The position numbers were made by a program, and so were the translations under genes. Shown piece by piece: positions 35,055 to 44,347 of a stretch of 64,000 nucleotides of DNA (position 1 is its first letter; the number at the start of each line of letters is the position of its first letter). The stretch covers positions 1 through 64,000 of the forward strand of contig JAHPZE010000006.1 of assembly GCA_019058365.1 (NCBI GenBank), in the 5' to 3' direction. Under the pieces are notes generated by a model. It was not told the origin of the DNA, searched no databases, and saw nothing but the letters and a program-made list of their open reading frames with translations. Origin of the DNA: Promethearchaeota archaeon (lineage in GTDB: Archaea; Asgardarchaeota; Lokiarchaeia; Sigyniarchaeales; SOKP01).

Positions 35055-38000
35055 ATGAGGAAAATAAAAAAAAGTATAACTCTATTAATCCCTGCTATCA
35101 TTTTTGTCACATATTTCATTATTCCATTTATAGGGATACAATTAAATAGCTCAGATCCTTACAATCCAAATTCTAATAATACCATTAAAATGGATTTATC
35201 ACCTACTTCTTTTAGTACACAAATTAGTTCAAATGATATCGTTCTAGAGGATTATTCTGAAAAAGAAAATTCTAAGTATGATACTTACCTTGAAGAATTC
35301 TTATTAAATATCACTCTAGCTAAAATTAGTAATCCAAAAGAGATCAAAATAATTGTTCATTTTGAGGAGTCTATACCAAAAGAAGAAAGAGTTGATATCT
35401 TAGATTCTGTTTTTAATGATTACAATTTAGTAACCAATTATGATATTATTTCCGCAATTTATTTAAAAATTAATCCAAATCAGTTAATTGAAAAAGAGAG
35501 TATAATCGAAAGCAATATCGCGATAACCAAAATTTACAAATCGAGAGTATTCCAATATCCCTATATTGAAGATGATAATTTACAGCTCAGTGTGTTAGAT
35601 GAAGATAATTATCCTAATTGGTGGATTTCTGCCATTGGAGCAGAAGATCTACCGTATGATGGATCGGGTGTGAAAGTGGCGGTAATTGATACTGGAATAT
35701 ATGCTCATCCAGATTTAACGATTGTGAATAATCGTAATTTTGTTACTGATGAGCTACCATCAAATTATAATGATGATGTTGGGCATGGCACCCACGTAGC
35801 TGGAATAATTGCAGGTGATGGAGGATCATCATCGGGAAAATACCGTGGTGTCGCTCCTGGTGTACTTTTAATCAACGCAAGAGCCGGAAATGCAAGTGGA
35901 TTGGGCGATGTTGATATAATAAGCGCTATTGAATGGAGTTCTAAACCCACAAATGAAGGAGGTGCTGGAGCTGATATCATTTCGATGAGCTTCGGTGGAG
36001 GCTATCCAATTATTTCAGATTCAATAACGGATGCAATTTCAACAGCAAAAAGGGATTACGGTGTTATTTTTGTAGCATCTGCAGGTAATTCTGGTCCGGA
36101 CTATTTTACAGGATCTACTCCTGCTTCTGGTGTGGATGTAATTGCTGTAGGGGCGACAGATATAGATGATGAATTAGCCTCCTTTAGTAGTTGGGGTCCA
36201 ACATTTAATTATATTGGTTACCCCGATGTCGTTGCTCCTGGTGTTAATATTATTTCTACAGAATCATTTCAGTCTGTTATTTCAGACGAAGAACGTTATA
36301 TAGGAGATTATTTCGATTTTCCCGGAGATGGAGATTATATCCCTCTAAGTGGAACGAGTATGTCCTGTCCTATGGTTACTGGAGCATTAGCAATTTTATT
36401 AGAAGCTTTTCCTAATATTACTCCTGAAACTGCTAGAATTGCTTTATTAGAAGGAGCAAGAAAACTTGAAGATGAAAATAATGATGAGATTCTTAAGTCT
36501 GGAGCGGGATTAATAAATGTGTCTGCTTCTCTTAATTATTTAAACAGTATTTCTCCTGATTATAATAATATAGCAAAATTGTATCCCGATGACCTTCCCG
36601 TTAAACCATATGATTTATTACACTTTCCAGGAGATCATCAAAAATTTAATTTAACAATAATTTCAGGACAGAGTAATACATTTGATATAGAAATTCCAGA
36701 TAATATTCAAGGTGTATCCTTTTCCATAGATAAGTTAAATATAACCTTCTCTGAAGCGGGAATTAGTTTTGTGGAACTTAATATTCAAATAGATAAGGAT
36801 GCTTTTCCGGGAGTAAGGAATTTCCAGATTAATCTTACAGTGGGAGGTCTAGTATACGATACTTCGGAAATTACATTAGAAATTCGATTGCCTGAATATC
36901 GGATATTAATGGAATCCTTTCATGGGTTAAATGATTGGTTTCCAGAACCATTTTATTCATTTTATCAGATAGGTTTTTATGAGGCTATGGAAGATCTCTC
37001 TGAATTAAATATTTCAATTGATTATAGTATGGAATATTGGACTCCTGACTATAATAAGAATTTAAATAATTCAATATTAACAGAAGAAAGGTTAGCGCAA
37101 TATGATCTTGTATTATTACAGGCCCCCATACTCTCATATAGCCCATTGGAAATAAATAATTTAGAAAATTATTTTGATAATGGAGGCAATCTCTTGTTTT
37201 TGGGTACAAGATATCAAGATATGGTTATAGAAAATATTAATTATTTATTCTCGAGATTGGAAGTAGATATTCAAATTAATGAAGAAAATGTAATGAATGA
37301 TGAGTGGTTAGGAATTGGAATAAGCTTAGATTCTCAAAGTGTGAATGAATTTGATAATCCAGAGATTTTTAATGGTGTAAGCCAATTCTATTGGCAATAT
37401 GGTAATAGTTTTAGTGTTTCTACAAATGCAGAGTCAATTGCTACAATTAATAATACAACTGTTGCAGCTATGTTTAATGGAACGCCACAAGGAAAAGGAC
37501 AATTCTTAGCTTTTGGAGATTTACATTGGATATTTGACAAATATGAATTATCATCTTATTCTCAAGATCATTTTACCCTCTTAAAGAACATAATCGAATT
37601 TCTTATACCTAAAGAAGATGTATCTATTAATATTGATCTAAGTAAAGATCGTATTTCAGATCCAGAGATTGGCTTATCCATTTATTTAAAAAATCAAACC
37701 TCAGAATCTCCAATAAATGTTTCTGATTATACATCTTTAGATGTGACTATTTCAAATGATTCTTTTTCTAAACAAATTCTATTAAATACTTCATTTTCAG
37801 ATAAGGGGATTTATTTTAATACTTCATATAATCTTCCATATTCCAGTTATACACCTTATAATATCAAAGTAAATCTAACTATTGGATCAGAAAATTATGT
37901 TAAAACTACGAAAATACTCTTTTTTAAACAAAGCGAAGTTCCCCAGATCATTGATCTAACTAGTGATCTCCCTATTGATGATCTTTCTATTACAAGATCA

Positions 38001-39059
38001 ATTGTAGATTCAACATATTTAATAGCTGAATTGGATGGTTCGTCGTACAACGTAGAGGGGTATTTATCAATCTATTCTTATTCCTTCTACAATACTAAAG
38101 AATCTGTAAATAAAACTTTGGCATTTAATAATTATTCTTTTAATAATTATAGGAATAATTTTAACCCAATTAGTACTGATCCCTCAGGATATGCTATTTA
38201 TTACATTATTCCGTCAAATTCAAATTATACTAACCCAAATTCACCTAGATATTCATTTACAATTATCAATAATAATCCTGAAATATTAAAAGCAACTTCT
38301 ACATTCAATTATGGTGGAAAATCCGACATTAGTTTTGCCGATACGGAATCTGACCAAGGTTCTAATGTCTATTCAGCGACTCAAGGAAATACATTTAATT
38401 TTGAAGTTGCTGTATCAGATATTGAAGAAACTGATAAATCTAATTTAAGAGTGTTTGTAAATTTATTTATTTGCTCAGTAACTAGTGATAATTATATCAT
38501 GTTAATTTATCCAAAAACCATTGAAGTAGCTGAATTGCATTATCAACTACTATTGAATAAATTTGAAGGATCCTTTATCATACCAGATACAATGCAATAT
38601 AGCTCTATTACTGGGACTAAATCAATATCAACTGCCGCTGGTTTTGACACTAATACTAATCGAGGATATCTGGGTATTCTTTATATCACAGTTTATGATA
38701 GCGAGGGAGGATATGATGATTTTATAGTTATTTTGATTATTTCTCAAAGACCAATAGACTATTCTCTTATTATCATAATTGTAGTTTCAATAATTGCTCT
38801 AATAGGAGTTGTGAGTACGATAGTATATTACGCAAGAAGGAAAAAATATCCAAGAGTTACCCGGGTTCAACCTTCATCTCAAGAATATTATTACCGCCCA
38901 TCATATGAACGCCCAGAAGAACAGTCATATGTCACACCCGAGCCATTATCTCAACTAGGACAATTTTATTGTCCTTTCTGTGGACAATTAGTTACAACAC
39001 GAAAAAAATTCTGTCCACATTGTGGGGAATCTCTCATGTTTAATGAACAAGAAGAGTAA
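35055..39059 (+). CDS. giant membrane-anchored subtilisin-like protease with cytosolic zinc ribbon
   Basis: Peptidase family S8, 1334 residues. A signal sequence (ITLLIPAIIFVTYFIIPFIG) comes first, then a propeptide-like region to about 190. The catalytic domain has Asp212 in VIDTGIYAHPD, His244 in GHGTHVAGIIAG, the oxyanion Asn in SAGNSG and Ser435 in GTSMSCPMVTGA. Beta-rich domains with many N-glycosylation sites follow. A single helix (LIIIIVVSIIALIGVVSTIV) lies near 1236-1258, and the cytosolic tail ends in a zinc ribbon with Cys1306, 1309, 1320 and 1323. It is a surface protease, perhaps for peptide feeding or S-layer processing. The ribbon inside the cell is unexpected for a protease and may dock a partner. 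It is divergent from the Rab-like GTPase. Confidence 0.92.
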   Translation: MRKIKKSITLLIPAIIFVTYFIIPFIGIQLNSSDPYNPNSNNTIKMDLSPTSFSTQISSNDIVLEDYSEKENSKYDTYLEEFLLNITLAKISNPKEIKIIVHFEESIPKEERVDILDSVFNDYNLVTNYDIISAIYLKINPNQLIEKESIIESNIAITKIYKSRVFQYPYIEDDNLQLSVLDEDNYPNWWISAIGAEDLPYDGSGVKVAVIDTGIYAHPDLTIVNNRNFVTDELPSNYNDDVGHGTHVAGIIAGDGGSSSGKYRGVAPGVLLINARAGNASGLGDVDIISAIEWSSKPTNEGGAGADIISMSFGGGYPIISDSITDAISTAKRDYGVIFVASAGNSGPDYFTGSTPASGVDVIAVGATDIDDELASFSSWGPTFNYIGYPDVVAPGVNIISTESFQSVISDEERYIGDYFDFPGDGDYIPLSGTSMSCPMVTGALAILLEAFPNITPETARIALLEGARKLEDENNDEILKSGAGLINVSASLNYLNSISPDYNNIAKLYPDDLPVKPYDLLHFPGDHQKFNLTIISGQSNTFDIEIPDNIQGVSFSIDKLNITFSEAGISFVELNIQIDKDAFPGVRNFQINLTVGGLVYDTSEITLEIRLPEYRILMESFHGLNDWFPEPFYSFYQIGFYEAMEDLSELNISIDYSMEYWTPDYNKNLNNSILTEERLAQYDLVLLQAPILSYSPLEINNLENYFDNGGNLLFLGTRYQDMVIENINYLFSRLEVDIQINEENVMNDEWLGIGISLDSQSVNEFDNPEIFNGVSQFYWQYGNSFSVSTNAESIATINNTTVAAMFNGTPQGKGQFLAFGDLHWIFDKYELSSYSQDHFTLLKNIIEFLIPKEDVSINIDLSKDRISDPEIGLSIYLKNQTSESPINVSDYTSLDVTISNDSFSKQILLNTSFSDKGIYFNTSYNLPYSSYTPYNIKVNLTIGSENYVKTTKILFFKQSEVPQIIDLTSDLPIDDLSITRSIVDSTYLIAELDGSSYNVEGYLSIYSYSFYNTKESVNKTLAFNNYSFNNYRNNFNPISTDPSGYAIYYIIPSNSNYTNPNSPRYSFTIINNNPEILKATSTFNYGGKSDISFADTESDQGSNVYSATQGNTFNFEVAVSDIEETDKSNLRVFVNLFICSVTSDNYIMLIYPKTIEVAELHYQLLLNKFEGSFIIPDTMQYSSITGTKSISTAAGFDTNTNRGYLGILYITVYDSEGGYDDFIVILIISQRPIDYSLIIIIVVSIIALIGVVSTIVYYARRKKYPRVTRVQPSSQEYYYRPSYERPEEQSYVTPEPLSQLGQFYCPFCGQLVTTRKKFCPHCGESLMFNEQEE

Positions 39060-39089
39060 AATATTTTTAATAATAGAAGTATATTTTCT

Positions 39090-39809
39090 TTATTTTTTAT
39101 TAAATATTAAAACTTCACCATCACGATTTCCTATGTAAACTTTAGTTGTCATTCCAATAAATAAACCCGTATCTACTACTCCAGGAATAAATAGAACTTT
39201 TTTATCTATCTCCTTAGGATTATTAATTTCGCCAAAATCGACATCTATAATAAAATTTCCATTATCTGTAATTAATGGCCCACTTTTTGACTGAGCCATT
39301 CGAAGTTTAGGATTTCCACCTAAATTTTTTAATTTTTTCATAATTGGAAAATACGCCATAGGAATCACTTCAATAGGAACTCCGCCTTTCCAATTCATTC
39401 CTAATTTTTCAGATTTTTTCCTAAAATCTGCTATGATAATAAGTTTCTTTGAATTTGAAGCGATTATTTTCTCTTGTACCAGACAACCTCCTCCACCTTT
39501 AACTAAATTGAGATCTTTATCTATTTCATCTGCACCATCAATATCAACATCAATTTCTGGATATTGTTCTAAAGAAACTAACTCTAATCCATTCTGTATT
39601 ATTAATTGATAAGATTGAAATGAGCTTGGAATACATTTTACATTTAAGTTCTTTTCTTTGTTCATTTCACCTAATCTTTTTACGGCATATATAATAGTTG
39701 ATCCGCTTCCTATCCCAATGATCATATTCTTTTTAACGTTTTCTTCTACAGCTTTTATAGCAGCATTCTTTTTTCCCAATTCAATTAATTCTTCTGTCAA
39801 AATTATCAC
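39090..39809 (-). CDS. rpiA: ribose-5-phosphate isomerase A
   Basis: Interconverts ribose 5-phosphate and ribulose 5-phosphate. The phosphate loop GIGSGSTIIYAV is near residues 32-43, the catalytic region DIDGADEID near 85-93, and KGGGGCLVQEKII follows. Length 239 is normal. In archaea this enzyme supplies ribose for nucleotides, which fits its partner: purE starts 11 bases upstream on the same strand, so the two form an operon for nucleotide synthesis. All conserved residues that I can recall are in place. Confidence 0.95.
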   Translation of the reverse strand: MIILTEELIELGKKNAAIKAVEENVKKNMIIGIGSGSTIIYAVKRLGEMNKEKNLNVKCIPSSFQSYQLIIQNGLELVSLEQYPEIDVDIDGADEIDKDLNLVKGGGGCLVQEKIIASNSKKLIIIADFRKKSEKLGMNWKGGVPIEVIPMAYFPIMKKLKNLGGNPKLRMAQSKSGPLITDNGNFIIDVDFGEINNPKEIDKKVLFIPGVVDTGLFIGMTTKVYIGNRDGEVLIFNKK

Positions 39810-39819
39810 TTAAAGTCTA

Positions 39820-40224
39820 TTATTTTAAAAGATCTAAAATCCTAATCGCTAAAAGGGCAGCGTTATCTCCCCTATCAATACCAACACTTGCAACGGGAAC
39901 TCCTGGAGGCATCTGAACTATAGATAACAATGCGTCTAATCCACCTAATTTAGCACTTACAGGAACTCCTATAACTGGCTTATTAGTTTTCGATGCAATT
40001 ACCCCTGGTAAAGCAGCAGAAAGACCAGCAACTGCAATATAGACTAACGAATCACAATTCTTAAGATAAGTATCTAACTTTTCATGATCTCTGTGTGCGG
40101 ATATAACCTTTAACTCATATGAAATATTATTTTCCCTTAAAATCTTTTCTGCTTTCTCGTACACTTGTTTATCAGAAGTACTCCCCGCTATAATTGAAAC
40201 TAAAGTTTTATTAGGAATTGACAT
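39820..40224 (-). CDS. purE: PurE, carboxyaminoimidazole ribonucleotide mutase/carboxylase
   Basis: Purine synthesis enzyme that forms 4-carboxy-5-aminoimidazole ribonucleotide. The nucleotide loop [12 protein letters not shown], the catalytic SAHRDHEKL with its His, [15 protein letters not shown] and the closing [19 protein letters not shown] are all typical. It may be the mutase (class I, needs PurK) or the direct carboxylase (class II); without purK in the window this is open. It is the first gene of a pair with rpiA. Length 134 is slightly shorter than many PurE. Confidence 0.93.
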   Translation of the reverse strand: MSIPNKTLVSIIAGSTSDKQVYEKAEKILRENNISYELKVISAHRDHEKLDTYLKNCDSLVYIAVAGLSAALPGVIASKTNKPVIGVPVSAKLGGLDALLSIVQMPPGVPVASVGIDRGDNAALLAIRILDLLK

Positions 40225-40384
40225 AATTAATCTAACTCATCGAATAATAAAAAGTATTTTAATAGGTTCTTAATAGTTGTAATAACTTTGCTATAAAGGA
40301 AAGTTTTATTATTTTTTTTTAATTCTATAAATTAATATTCAAAATTAGAAAATTAATTTAAAAAAAATTCAGAGGGATATTTAA

Positions 40385-41668
40385 ATGGAAATGAAAGAAG
40401 TTTGGTTAATTGATTATGCGAGAACTGCATTCTCTCGTTCAAGACCAAAAGAACCAGAGAGAGATGTTTTTGGTGAGATTCGTGGCGATGAGCTCTTAGC
40501 TACACTGATTATGAAATTTTTTGATGAAAAACTTGCTAACAAAGGAATAAAGAAAGAAGAAATTGATGAATTCACAGTAGGAACCGCTATGGGTGTATAT
40601 GAAGCCTGGACATATGGAGGACGATTACCATTATTTCTAGCAGATTTCCCTGCGCATGTTCCTGCTTTGTTCGTAGATCGTCAATGTGGTTCTGCTGGTT
40701 CTGGAACGCATGTGGGTATTATGGAAATTATGACGGGTCATAGTAAAATTTGTTTAGCAGGAGGCGTAGAACACATGACTAGAATTCCCATGCAGAATGA
40801 TTGGATTCGTCCAAACCTAGCGATGATTAACAAAAAGAGTGACTGGTATAGACCTCAATATGACTTGATGACTACAATTAATATGATTCAAACTGCACAA
40901 AAACTCTATGAGGAAGAAATGCCTGCTTTTACAAAGGAAGATCTGGATAAATTTGGAGTCAGAGCTCATAATCTAACAGTTGAAAATCAAGAAAAGGGCT
41001 GGTTTAAGGGTGAAATCATCCCTATTGAGGGTCATGTTGAAGGGAATGTTGAAGAACCACTAATGGTCGACAAAGATATGGCAGCAAGAAAATCTACTTT
41101 AGACAGGGTTGCTCAGTTACCTAGATTATCAAAACCTTTTTATTTGGAAAAGAATGGGGGAAGACAGGGATACATTGATCGCGAAGGAACAAAAGATGGT
41201 GTAATTACTCCTGGAAATTCTTCACCCCTAAATGCTGGAGCCACTACATGTTTAATGATGGAAGCAGAAGAAGCAAAAAAGAGAGGACTTGAACCATTAG
41301 CTAGAATTGTATCAATTGGTTGGGCCGCTGTAGATCCATCAGTTATGGGAAGAGGTCCAGTTCCTGCCACTCAAAAAGCATTAGAATATGCGGGATTAAC
41401 TGCAGATGATATAGATTATTGGGAAATTAATGAAGCATTCACAATAGTAACTCTTAACTGTATGAAAGCATTCAATATTCCTGAAGAAAAAGTTAATGTA
41501 ATGGGCGGATCTACTGCAATTGGACATCCTTTAGGTGCCACAATGATAAGACTGCCAGGTACTGTTGCTCGCATCTTAAAAGACAAAAAAGCTAAATATG
41601 GTGTTGCAAATGCTTGTTGCGGTGGTGGGCAAGGTGTTGCAACTGTCTTAGAAAATTTAGATGCCTAA
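40385..41668 (+). CDS. thiolase (acetyl-CoA C-acyltransferase family)
   Basis: Thiolase that condenses or cleaves acyl-CoA compounds. The nucleophile Cys lies in DRQCGSAGSGTH near residue 100, the His of GGSTAIGHPLGAT and the second Cys of NACCGGGQGVAT are present, so it is catalytically complete. It is of the 427-residue FadA/AtoB-like type, not the short archaeal SCP-type thiolase that pairs with HMG-CoA synthase, and no DUF35 partner follows. A role in fatty-acid breakdown or acetoacetyl-CoA formation is likely; the direction is not known. The start ATG is followed by a second in-frame ATG two codons on, and AGAGGGAT upstream can serve as ribosome binding site. A strong T-tract follows. 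Confidence 0.93.
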   Translation: MEMKEVWLIDYARTAFSRSRPKEPERDVFGEIRGDELLATLIMKFFDEKLANKGIKKEEIDEFTVGTAMGVYEAWTYGGRLPLFLADFPAHVPALFVDRQCGSAGSGTHVGIMEIMTGHSKICLAGGVEHMTRIPMQNDWIRPNLAMINKKSDWYRPQYDLMTTINMIQTAQKLYEEEMPAFTKEDLDKFGVRAHNLTVENQEKGWFKGEIIPIEGHVEGNVEEPLMVDKDMAARKSTLDRVAQLPRLSKPFYLEKNGGRQGYIDREGTKDGVITPGNSSPLNAGATTCLMMEAEEAKKRGLEPLARIVSIGWAAVDPSVMGRGPVPATQKALEYAGLTADDIDYWEINEAFTIVTLNCMKAFNIPEEKVNVMGGSTAIGHPLGATMIRLPGTVARILKDKKAKYGVANACCGGGQGVATVLENLDA

Positions 41669-41694
41669 AATCTCAAAAATATTAAGCTAAAAAG

Positions 41695-41732
41695 ATTTTT
41701 TTTACTTTTTTTTTGTTTTTTTCTACAATTAT
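41695..41732 (+). terminator. T-rich terminator after thiolase
   Basis: About 38 bases, nearly all T, interrupted by A, C and G, start 26 bases after the thiolase stop. A typical archaeal multi-U terminator. Confidence 0.6.
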
Positions 41733-41791
41733 TCAATATTGATTTTATTTGGGCTTTAATTAAGAAGTCTTTTCTATTTTTATGTTTTCTG

Positions 41792-41807
41792 CGAAATATT
41801 TAAATAC
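41792..41807 (+). promoter_or_regulatory. TATA-like element of the dodecin gene
   Basis: The AT-only core AAATATTTAAATA lies about 55 bases before the dodecin ATG and behind the thiolase terminator; it fits a BRE/TATA pair. Confidence 0.4.
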
Positions 41808-41859
41808 TAACCTATATCAAATGATCTTACAAGATAATTAAAATGTAAGTGAAATCATT

Positions 41860-42066
41860 ATGACCGTATATAAATCAATTCAACTCGTTGCAACGAGTGA
41901 TAAAAATTGGGCTGATGCTGTAAAAAACGCTTATGATGAAGCCAAGAAATCTCTACGAGGGATTAGGAACATTCAAATTGTTGAATCTGATGTTAAGGTA
42001 AAAGAAGATATTGACAAGCTAATTTACAGAGTTAGAGTCCAAGTAAATTTCCAACTAGAAAGATAA
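41860..42066 (+). CDS. dodecin family flavin-binding protein
   Basis: Dodecin, a 68-residue protein that forms a dodecameric shell and stores or buffers flavin. The typical order VYKSIQLVATSDKNWADAVKN, AYDEAKKSLRGIRNIQIVES, then IYRVRVQVNFQLE is complete, and the Trp in NWADAV corresponds to the residue that stacks on the flavin. Archaeal dodecins usually bind riboflavin or lumichrome. It is a single gene with its own TATA-like element and T-tract terminator. Confidence 0.9.
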   Translation: MTVYKSIQLVATSDKNWADAVKNAYDEAKKSLRGIRNIQIVESDVKVKEDIDKLIYRVRVQVNFQLER

Positions 42067-42080
42067 AATTTTCAAATAGT

Positions 42081-42110
42081 TCTTATTTTTTTCTTTTTCT
42101 TTTTATCTTT
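42081..42110 (+). terminator. T-rich terminator after dodecin
   Basis: A 30-base stretch of T with a few A and C begins 14 bases after the dodecin stop. Confidence 0.5.
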
Positions 42111-42226
42111 ATCCAGTTATTTAGACTATTTTTTGTTAGATATACCAGAATTTTATAAATCCTATTGTCAAATTTTAAATATTACGAGTTCTATTTAGAT
42201 TTTAATAAATTAAAGGAAGGGTAATT

Positions 42227-42355
42227 ATGTTTCAGTCAAACATCATTGGGGATTTATTTTCTGATCCTCGTGTATTGCAATATATAATTGGGGGAGTAAT
42301 TTTAATAATAGTCTTTATACTTTGTTATGCTTTACATAGAAAATTAACATCTTAA
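42227..42355 (+). CDS. small single-helix membrane protein, 42 residues
   Basis: A 42-residue frame with a good ribosome binding site: GGAAGGG lies five to ten bases before ATG. The chain is a short polar lead (FQSNIIGDLFSDPRVLQ), one membrane helix (YIIGGVILIIVFILCYAL) and a basic end (HRKLTS), giving an N-out, C-in orientation. No family is recognised. It sits between dodecin and the convergent TPR gene, whose stop is 25 bases away. The translation signals make it more likely real than most frames of this size. Confidence 0.6.
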   Translation: MFQSNIIGDLFSDPRVLQYIIGGVILIIVFILCYALHRKLTS

Positions 42356-42379
42356 AATTTAAAAACATTTCGTGTCATT

Positions 42380-42916
42380 TCAATTGATTTTCATTCTTTT
42401 TATCTGATCTAGCTTTTGTCTTATTTGAGATTGTGCAGCTAACGCATAAGAAAAACTAGGATCAATTTCTAAGGCTTTTTCATAATAAATTAAAGCTTCC
42501 TCATACATTTCCGTTGCTTCATATATTAAACCTAAATTATATAAACAATACTTATAATCTGGTTTAATTTTTAATGCGGTTTCGAAAGAATTTTTAGCAT
42601 TTTCTATTTGATTCAGATTGAAATAAGCAATACCTAGGTTATAATGAGCTCTATAATTTTTTGGACTCAGTTCAGTTATCCTCTTAAATGATTCTTTAGC
42701 TTTCTCAAATTCTAGAATATAGGAATCATTGAGATACCCTCCATAATTAAATAAAGTTTCAATTAAAATATTTTTAACTTCTTCAGAATTAGGATTGATT
42801 TTATATAGTTCATCTAAGATTTCTAAAGCTTCTTCATACATCTCTTGACTTTTTAAAATTTTCGCTTTTTCAATAAGATCTTTAGTTTTATTACGTTTTT
42901 CCATAGGAATATTCAC
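42380..42916 (-). CDS. TPR repeat protein
   Basis: Soluble tetratricopeptide repeat protein of 178 residues. Repeats are seen near 8-41 (MYEEALEILDELYKINPNS), 70-89 (AKESFKRITELSPKNYRAHY), 91-123 (GIAYFNLNQIENAKNSFETA ending LKIKPD) and 125-157 (MYEEALIYYEKALEIDPS), each with the usual A/Y-rich helix pairs. It mediates protein contacts; the partner is unknown. It lies next to the GNAT gene on the same strand, 37 bases downstream of it, so the two may be co-transcribed. Confidence 0.85.
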   Translation of the reverse strand: MNIPMEKRNKTKDLIEKAKILKSQEMYEEALEILDELYKINPNSEEVKNILIETLFNYGGYLNDSYILEFEKAKESFKRITELSPKNYRAHYNLGIAYFNLNQIENAKNSFETALKIKPDYKYCLYNLGLIYEATEMYEEALIYYEKALEIDPSFSYALAAQSQIRQKLDQIKRMKIN

Positions 42917-42953
42917 AGTATTTATAATTAATTAGAAGAGATTAATCTTTAAT

Positions 42954-43418
42954 CTAGATCTCATTTTCGTACCAGATATATTTTGATTTCTTTATTCCTA
43001 ATTTTAAAAATAAGCTTCTTAAAGCCCCATCTTCGTCTGGACAAATAAAATGAACTTTATCAATTTTTAAGGATCTCTTAATATATAATTGAAGCTCTCG
43101 CATTATTTTTTCTTCGATTCCTCTCTTGAATGAATCTTCTTTTCTTGTTAAGACTTGATGGATTAAAACTCTATCATTACCTAAATAATCTCGAAATAAT
43201 GTATAGGTTCCAAAACCTATGATTTTCCCATCTTCTTTTGCTATAATCATCGAATTTCTATATTGAAGATCAAGACTCCTCCGATTCAACTCTTCCTCAA
43301 ATTTATTCCAATGTGAGAAGAAATAAGACTTATTTTCAATAAAATCTTTAAAAATTTCCTTCAAAGCCTCTTTATCTACTCTTGGGTCATATCTATCAAT
43401 TATAATCAAATTTTTCAC
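42954..43418 (-). CDS. GNAT-type acetyltransferase-like protein
   Basis: A GNAT-fold protein of 154 residues. The order of strands is typical: RNSMIIAKEDGKIIGFGTYTLF (strands 2-3), DRVLIHQVLTRKEDSFKRGI (strand 4 to the acetyl-CoA loop) and KVHFICPDEDGALRSLFLKLGIKK (strand 5 and the helix after it). The acetyl-CoA loop Q-x-x-G-x-G/A is not clean (KEDSFKRG), so catalysis is plausible but not assured. The acceptor substrate is unknown. It is upstream of the TPR gene on the same strand. Confidence 0.65.
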   Translation of the reverse strand: MKNLIIIDRYDPRVDKEALKEIFKDFIENKSYFFSHWNKFEEELNRRSLDLQYRNSMIIAKEDGKIIGFGTYTLFRDYLGNDRVLIHQVLTRKEDSFKRGIEEKIMRELQLYIKRSLKIDKVHFICPDEDGALRSLFLKLGIKKSKYIWYENEI

Positions 43419-43501
43419 CGTAGGAAATATTGTAATTATTAATATCTATTCTTTAATAAAAATTATTTTTTAAAACTTAGAATTATTCTCAATGATATAA
43501 T

Positions 43502-44017
43502 ATGAATCAAAAAAATGATGAAAAAATCGTCTCAATTCCTTTAAAAAAGTTGAGAAGGAATACAATTATTCCAAAACCATCAAAACTCGGAGATGCAGGT
43601 GCGGATGCTCGAATTATGGGTTTTAAAAAGATTATTCATGAAAATGATAAAAAAGAATTAATCGAAATTAGTACAGATACTTATACATTAAAACCTCTTG
43701 AAAGAATTGGATGTCCATTAGGATTCTCAACAGCCATACCAGAAGGATATTACTTTAACGTAGTTCCTCGAAGTGGATTAGCCTTATGGGATGGACTGTC
43801 TATTGTAAATTCTCCCGGAATTATCGATTCCGGGTATAGAAATGAGTGGATGGCAATAATAATCAACCTATCTAATAAAGAGGTGACATTGAAAAAAGGA
43901 GAAAGAATTTGCCAAATCATCTTATCGAAAATGTGCAATTATGAATTTTCTGAAACAGATAATCTAACTCAATCAGAACGCGGACAAGGAGGATTTGGGA
44001 GCACAGGAAAAAAGTGA
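43502..44017 (+). CDS. dut: dUTPase
   Basis: Removes dUTP to dUMP and pyrophosphate, which keeps uracil out of DNA. The five motifs are present: DAGADAR (1), PRSGLA (2), GIIDSGYRNEW (3) with the catalytic Asp, RICQIIL (4) and the C-terminal RGQGGFGSTG (5) that folds over the site. The trimeric enzyme length (about 150) is exceeded by 20 residues because of an extended loop near 40-55. It is followed 39 bases on by the small winged-helix gene, maybe in one unit. Confidence 0.93.
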   Translation: MNQKNDEKIVSIPLKKLRRNTIIPKPSKLGDAGADARIMGFKKIIHENDKKELIEISTDTYTLKPLERIGCPLGFSTAIPEGYYFNVVPRSGLALWDGLSIVNSPGIIDSGYRNEWMAIIINLSNKEVTLKKGERICQIILSKMCNYEFSETDNLTQSERGQGGFGSTGKK

Positions 44018-44056
44018 ATGAAAAATTATTTACATTTTTAAAGGAAAAATTCTATT

Positions 44057-44275
44057 ATGTCTGAATTAACTCGTGATGAAGTATTCATAATTGAGAAATT
44101 AAAAGACAATGGTGGTAAAATGAGTTATAAGGAATTGCAAGCTCTGTGTGAGGAAAAGTTTGAAGATGTCAGACTAATTTTAAAAAAATTGAAGGAGCAA
44201 AAATATGTTGAGTATGAAGGTGTGATACCTGGTTTTTCAGCTGAAATTGAGTTATTGCGAGATAAAGAGATTTAA
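44057..44275 (+). CDS. small winged-helix protein
   Basis: A 72-residue DNA-binding-type winged helix: LTRDEVFIIEKLKDNGGKMS, YKELQALCEEKFEDVRLILK and KLKEQKYVEYEGVIPG make the three helices and the wing. It is a minimal HTH without a sensor domain. It lies 39 bases after dut, and 72 bases before the first acyl-CoA synthetase subunit, so it could regulate either; no operator is seen. The archaeal RNA polymerase-associated small HTH proteins are an alternative family. Confidence 0.65.
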   Translation: MSELTRDEVFIIEKLKDNGGKMSYKELQALCEEKFEDVRLILKKLKEQKYVEYEGVIPGFSAEIELLRDKEI

Positions 44276-44347
44276 TAAATTTCTCAATCGTAACCCTTAT
44301 GTTGTTTTTTTAATTTCTTTTAGTACTACTTTAGTTGAAAATAAACT

